Assembly: GCA_946415645.1 (NCBI GenBank)
Contig: CAMKTJ010000024.1
Span: 1-36,890, forward strand
Direction of reading: 5' to 3'
DNA: 36,890 nt
Source of the DNA: an uncultured Prevotellaceae bacterium
GTDB lineage: Bacteria; Bacteroidota; Bacteroidia; Bacteroidales; Bacteroidaceae
Part shown: one piece after another, positions 34,284 to 36,890 of the stretch
Position numbering within the stretch: position 1 is the stretch's first letter
Layout of the letters: each line of letters starts with the position of its first letter
Translations under genes and position numbers: made by a program
The notes under the pieces: model-generated
What the model saw: the letters and a program-made list of their open reading frames with translations, nothing else
Database searches by the model: none
Told to the model about the DNA's origin: nothing

Positions 34284-34438
34284 AATTGAGAATTGAGGGT
34301 TGCGACCCCCAGTAACGTTGTAATAACGAAATGGGCCGCAGACATCGTAATAACGTTATAACGTAATAACGATATATCGAAATTAAAAAAGCGGCCCAAA
34401 CAACTTGTCAACTTGTCAACTCGTTAACTTGTCAACTT
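34284..34438. repeat. Repeat-rich ruvA leader: heptads, octads and a GC-rich inverted pair
   Basis: AATTGAG twice at 34284-34297; five CG-initiated octads (CGTAATAA, CGTTATAA and variants) at 34346-34385; four ACTTGTCA-type octads at 34403-34438. TGGGCCGC (34332-34339) and GCGGCCCA (34391-34398) pair across the first octad array and could form a long stem-loop in the leader RNA. The last array ends 9 bp before the ruvA ATG. Together with 34187-34265 this fills the 260-bp sprA-ruvA intergenic region. Confidence 0.85.
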
Positions 34439-34446
34439 AAAAAGCA

Positions 34447-35055
34447 ATGATTGAATATCTCAAAGGAACATTGGCCGATCTCACTCCTGCCTTGGCAGTT
34501 CTAGATTGCAACGGGGTAGGGTACGGCGTAAACATAAGTCTTAACACCTTTTCCGGCATTCAGGGAAAGGAGAGTGTTAAGTTGTGGATAACAGAGTCTA
34601 TCCGCGAGGATGCCTACCAGTTGTGGGGCTTCTCAACGCGTGTGGAGCGTGAGCTCTTCCTGCTGCTGACCAGCGTCAGCGGTATCGGAGCTGCCATGGC
34701 GCGTATGATACTGTCTGCTACCACACCCGCAGAACTCTGTAATATTATCAGCGAGGGTAACGACAAGATGCTGAAACAAGTCAAGGGTATTGGTCCCAAG
34801 GCTGCACAGCGTATCATTGTAGACTTGAAGGATAAGATTGGTTCCCTTGGTATAGATGCAGCAGCCGGTGGTGGCTCAATGCTTAATGCCCAGGGCTCAA
34901 TGGTTAATCAAGAGGTTCAGTCCGAGGCTGTCTCAGCCCTTACCATGTTGGGCTTCAGTCCTGCTTCTACCAACAAGGTGGTGCAGCAGATACTCAAGGA
35001 AGAGCCCGATGCTCCCGTTGAGAAGGTCATCAAGCTTGCCCTTAAGATGCTTTAG
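34447..35055 (+). CDS. ruvA: Holliday junction DNA helicase subunit RuvA, with a heptad insert in the linker
   Basis: Tetrameric subunit that binds four-way junctions and loads RuvB for branch migration. Domain I is the N-terminal OB-fold ([22 protein letters not shown]); domain II has the two helix-hairpin-helix motifs ([16 protein letters not shown] at about 74-89 and [13 protein letters not shown] at 112-124); domain III is the C-terminal RuvB-contacting three-helix unit ([13 protein letters not shown], then [12 protein letters not shown]). Length 202 aa is normal. The flexible linker between domains II and III contains residues 144-154 ([11 protein letters not shown]), encoded by five 7-bp units, a site where added sequence should be tolerated. 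cysQ follows after 2 bp. Confidence 0.96.
   Translation: MIEYLKGTLADLTPALAVLDCNGVGYGVNISLNTFSGIQGKESVKLWITESIREDAYQLWGFSTRVERELFLLLTSVSGIGAAMARMILSATTPAELCNIISEGNDKMLKQVKGIGPKAAQRIIVDLKDKIGSLGIDAAAGGGSMLNAQGSMVNQEVQSEAVSALTMLGFSPASTNKVVQQILKEEPDAPVEKVIKLALKML
34875..34909 (+). repeat. In-frame heptad insert in ruvA
   Basis: CTCAATG, CTTAATG, CCCAGGG, CTCAATG, GTTAATC: five consecutive 7-bp units within the coding region, giving SMLNAQG then SMVN, a 7-residue period. The units resemble the phrase upstream of nadD. Confidence 0.82.
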
Positions 35056-35057
35056 TT

Positions 35058-35849
35058 ATGAAGGAACTTCTTGAGATTGCCAAGAAGGCAGCTGTAGAGG
35101 CCGGGGCAGAGATTCTCCGCATTTATAACGACCCCAGTCAGGATTTCGGTATAGAGAAAAAAGCAGACAATAGTCCCCTTACCTTAGCTGATAAGGCGGC
35201 ACATTATTGTATCATGCGTTATCTGCAGGATACGGGCATTCCCGTCCTGAGTGAGGAAGGTCAGCACCTGCCTTATACAGAGCGCAAGTTGTGGAAGCGT
35301 CTCTGGGTAGTGGATCCATTGGATGGCACCAAGGAGTTTATCAAGAAGAACGGAGAGTTTACCGTCAATATAGCCCTTGTGGAGGATGGCGCCCCTGTTT
35401 TAGGCGTTATCTATATTCCCGTAACTGGTATATTGTATTATGGTATAGTAGGAGAAGGGGCGTGGAAGGAACGGACCCCCTCCCCGCTCCCCGAGGGGAG
35501 CGCCAGTATGATTGAAAGCCTCCCTTTAATGAAAAGTGGCGAAGGACTTTATACTGTTGTGGCTAGTCGTTCGCATATGAATGCGGAGACAGAAGAGTAT
35601 ATAAGCCAGTTACGGAAAAATCACGATAATATCCAGCTTGTTAGTAGTGGTAGCAGCATCAAGATCTGTTTGGTAGCAGAAGGTGCTGCCGATGCTTATC
35701 CCCGCTTTGCCCCTACTATGGAGTGGGATACCGCTGCCGGTGATGCCATTGCCCGTGCAGCCGGCAAAAGGGTAGTGGATGCCCAAACCGGAAAGCCCCT
35801 TGTCTATAACAAGGAAGACCTTCACAATCCCTGGTTTTTGGTGGAATAA
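35058..35849 (+). CDS. cysQ: 3'(2'),5'-bisphosphate nucleotidase CysQ, with a C-rich repeat in frame
   Basis: Li-sensitive, Mg-dependent phosphatase of the inositol monophosphatase superfamily that hydrolyses PAP/PAPS-type nucleotides in sulfur assimilation. Motifs present: ADKAAHY, the EEG motif (LSEEGQ, residues 65-69), the metal site VVDPLDGTKEF (84-94) and the second signature MEWDTAAGDAIARAAG. CysQ-like ends of strands (VASRSHMN, SGSSIKICLVAEG) support CysQ over SuhB. Residues 139-149 (RTPSPLPEGSA) are encoded by a copy of the C-rich hairpin repeat and sit in a surface loop that varies in the family. Length 263 aa, about ten residues more than E. coli CysQ. Cotranscribed with ruvA. Confidence 0.93.
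   Translation: MKELLEIAKKAAVEAGAEILRIYNDPSQDFGIEKKADNSPLTLADKAAHYCIMRYLQDTGIPVLSEEGQHLPYTERKLWKRLWVVDPLDGTKEFIKKNGEFTVNIALVEDGAPVLGVIYIPVTGILYYGIVGEGAWKERTPSPLPEGSASMIESLPLMKSGEGLYTVVASRSHMNAETEEYISQLRKNHDNIQLVSSGSSIKICLVAEGAADAYPRFAPTMEWDTAAGDAIARAAGKRVVDAQTGKPLVYNKEDLHNPWFLVE
35473..35503 (+). repeat. C-rich hairpin repeat inside cysQ
   Basis: Begins GGACCCCCTCCCC and ends in the 8-bp hairpin CGCTCCCC-GA-GGGGAGCG (35485-35502). Same family as the copies at murA (14201) and after the lipoprotein gene (22882), but here read through in frame. Confidence 0.85.
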
Positions 35850-35890
35850 GAAAGGACGTGATTTTGGGTCGTTTGGGAGATTTAACCATC

Positions 35891-36093
35891 ACTTGTCACC
35901 TGTCAACTATCAACAGCCAATGTTGCCCCCCCCAATCTACGGACTATAAAACGAGTTTTACCCTTTATTTCCAAACATGGGGTAGACATGAGGTACTCCT
36001 TAGGTGCTTCTGACCTGTTAATTTTGTAAAGAATTATCCAAAGGACAAACTGTCAACTGTCAACTGAAGAAACTGTATTCTGTATTCTGTATC
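35891..36093. repeat. Heptad phrases in the cysQ-downstream spacer
   Basis: ACTTGTC, ACCTGTC, AACTATC at 35891-35911; CTGTCAA twice at 36050-36063; CTGTATT, CTGTATT, CTGTATC at 36073-36093. Between them there is a TAAAAC/GTTTTA hairpin (35947-35960) and a TAATTTTG match near 36019 with no gene behind it. The 600-bp spacer 35850-36458 holds no convincing gene. Confidence 0.8.
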
Positions 36094-36172
36094 CAGCGAA
36101 GACACATTATATAATAAGCGAGAAACGCCATATTACTATCGAAGGCAATCCGCGTGTGTTTTTGCAACCTCG

Positions 36173-36241
36173 GGAGTCTGCACGTGTTACCCCCAGGAGT
36201 CTACACGTGTAGGCTCCTGGGGGTAGCAAATGTAGGCTCTG
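36173..36241. repeat. 23-bp period array containing a 38-bp near-perfect palindrome
   Basis: TACCCCCAGGAG (36188-36199) and CTCCTGGGGGTA (36214-36225) flank the palindrome CTACACGTGTAG (36201-36212), with one unpaired T/G on each side: a 38-bp palindrome with a CACGTG centre. Superimposed is a 23-bp direct period: GGAGTCTGCACGTGT at 36173 recurs as GGAGTCTACACGTGT at 36196, and TGTAGGCTC at 36208 recurs at 36231. It lies about 140 bp upstream of the LRR gene promoter. Confidence 0.85.
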
Positions 36242-36376
36242 GATGCCCTCCTTTGTGCTGCACCAAGAGAGTGGTAAGGTGGAAGGCTCGAAGATGGCTC
36301 GTAGATGAGACGTTGGTGTACGCTCAATGTGTTGAAGTTTTTTTTCATATCTGTGTACGTATTCAAAAAATAATAT

Positions 36377-36384
36377 TAACTTTG
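36377..36384 (+). promoter_or_regulatory. -7 element (TAACTTTG) for the LRR gene
   Basis: Exact TAnnTTTG match 74 bp before the start codon at 36459, in an AT-rich tract. Confidence 0.6.
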
Positions 36385-36458
36385 TAGGCGGAATCTACAA
36401 CTAACAACAAAGATCTTGTATTGAAATACGAGTTCTATTCCTTAACAGTATTCTCAAT

Positions 36459-36773
36459 ATGAAACAAAAAGTATTGCTTTTTCTTTTAGTTCTGCTGTCG
36501 GTGCTGACGGCAAGTGCATATGATGCTGAAATTGATGGTATCTATTACGACTTTTATGTATACGGTAAGCATAAGAACGCTATAGTAACATTTGGTCCTC
36601 TAAAATACAAGGGGAAAGTGACGATTCCAGAGACTGTAACATGTGATAATGTAACCTATAACGTGACATCAATAGGATACTATGCTTTCAAAGGTTGTGA
36701 CAGCCTCACTTTTGTAACTATCCCCAATAGTGTGACAGCAATAGGGAACTATGCTTTCACTAACTGTATTTAG
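36459..36773 (+). pseudogene. BspA-like leucine-rich-repeat protein, truncated
   Basis: Starts like a normal secreted BspA-family protein: signal peptide MKQKVLLFLLVLLSVLTASA, an N-terminal cap (IDGIYYDFYVYGKHKNAIVT), then LRR_5 repeats of the Treponema/BspA type (VTSIGYYAFKGCDSLTFVTI, then PNSVTAIGNYAFTNC). A TAG stop at 36771 interrupts the second repeat after NCI. BspA-like proteins normally run through many 23-residue repeats. The next ~115 bases to the window end show no LRR codons in any frame I followed, so the gene seems cut off by deletion or recombination rather than by a point mutation. A very short functional protein cannot be excluded. Its promoter is intact. Confidence 0.7.
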
Positions 36774-36890
36774 ACAGTCAAGAACAACCATGAATAACTA
36801 GGAATAGCCATTTTTAAATTATTGATTATCAGTATTATTCTATTTTTAACACTTTGATGACTGTTTTTGGTTGCTTCGGAAAATTCCTAT

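Noticed and set aside
36019..36026. TAATTTTG promoter-like sequence
   Set aside because: No gene starts within about 430 bp downstream and the match is expected by chance in AT-rich DNA.

Overview
The window reads as a chromosomal segment from a Bacteroidales bacterium, most likely of the Prevotella group. Evidence: a Bacteroidetes-type rpsB-tsf pair; three components of the type IX secretion system (PorU, PorV and the giant SprA/Sov translocon); a DUF4290 protein; secreted GH66 and GH78 glycosidases; a BspA-like leucine-rich-repeat fragment; and -7 promoter elements of the Bacteroidetes form TAnnTTTG with weak Shine-Dalgarno signals. No tRNA, rRNA, CRISPR array, transposase or phage gene was found.

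Layout. 1-1877: 3' part of rpsB, then tsf and a terminator. 1948-7634: an apparent operon of a fumarylacetoacetate-hydrolase family enzyme, porU and porV, closed by a terminator. 7635-8698: about 1 kb with no convincing gene, full of inverted repeats, a foldable element and a three-copy palindrome array. 8929-11485 (minus): yicC-gmk-nadD-ispF operon. 11571-22696 (plus): a long co-oriented run tsaB, DUF4290, murA, rimM, dxr, rseP, small lipoprotein, cca, GH66 dextranase-like enzyme, WYL regulator, closed by a bidirectional terminator. 22883-23482 (minus): lipoprotein. 23693-26329: GH78 alpha-L-rhamnosidase. 26411-34186 (minus): SprA/Sov. 34447-35849: ruvA-cysQ. 36459-36773: truncated LRR protein.

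How the genes fit together. PorU (sortase), PorV (shuttle/anchor) and SprA (outer-membrane channel) are successive parts of one export machine; the GH66 enzyme ends in a tail that resembles a type IX sorting tail, so it may be a cargo. ispF and dxr both serve the MEP isoprenoid pathway. murA carries Asp in place of the fosfomycin-reactive Cys.

The most unusual signal is in the DNA between and sometimes inside the genes. Many intergenic spaces contain tandem 'phrases' of different sequence but nearly constant 7-bp period (CGCTAAC, AATTCAA, AGTTCAT, GTGAAGA, CTGTCAA, CTGTATT and others; a few have 6 or 8 bp). They sit mainly just after stop codons. The same kind of DNA occurs in frame inside cca (twice) and ruvA, giving 7-residue peptide repeats, and a C-rich hairpin repeat that normally follows stop codons lies in frame inside cysQ. 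This resembles the heptanucleotide STRR repeats known from cyanobacteria; I know of no description of it for this group. Nothing here was tested by alignment or database search.
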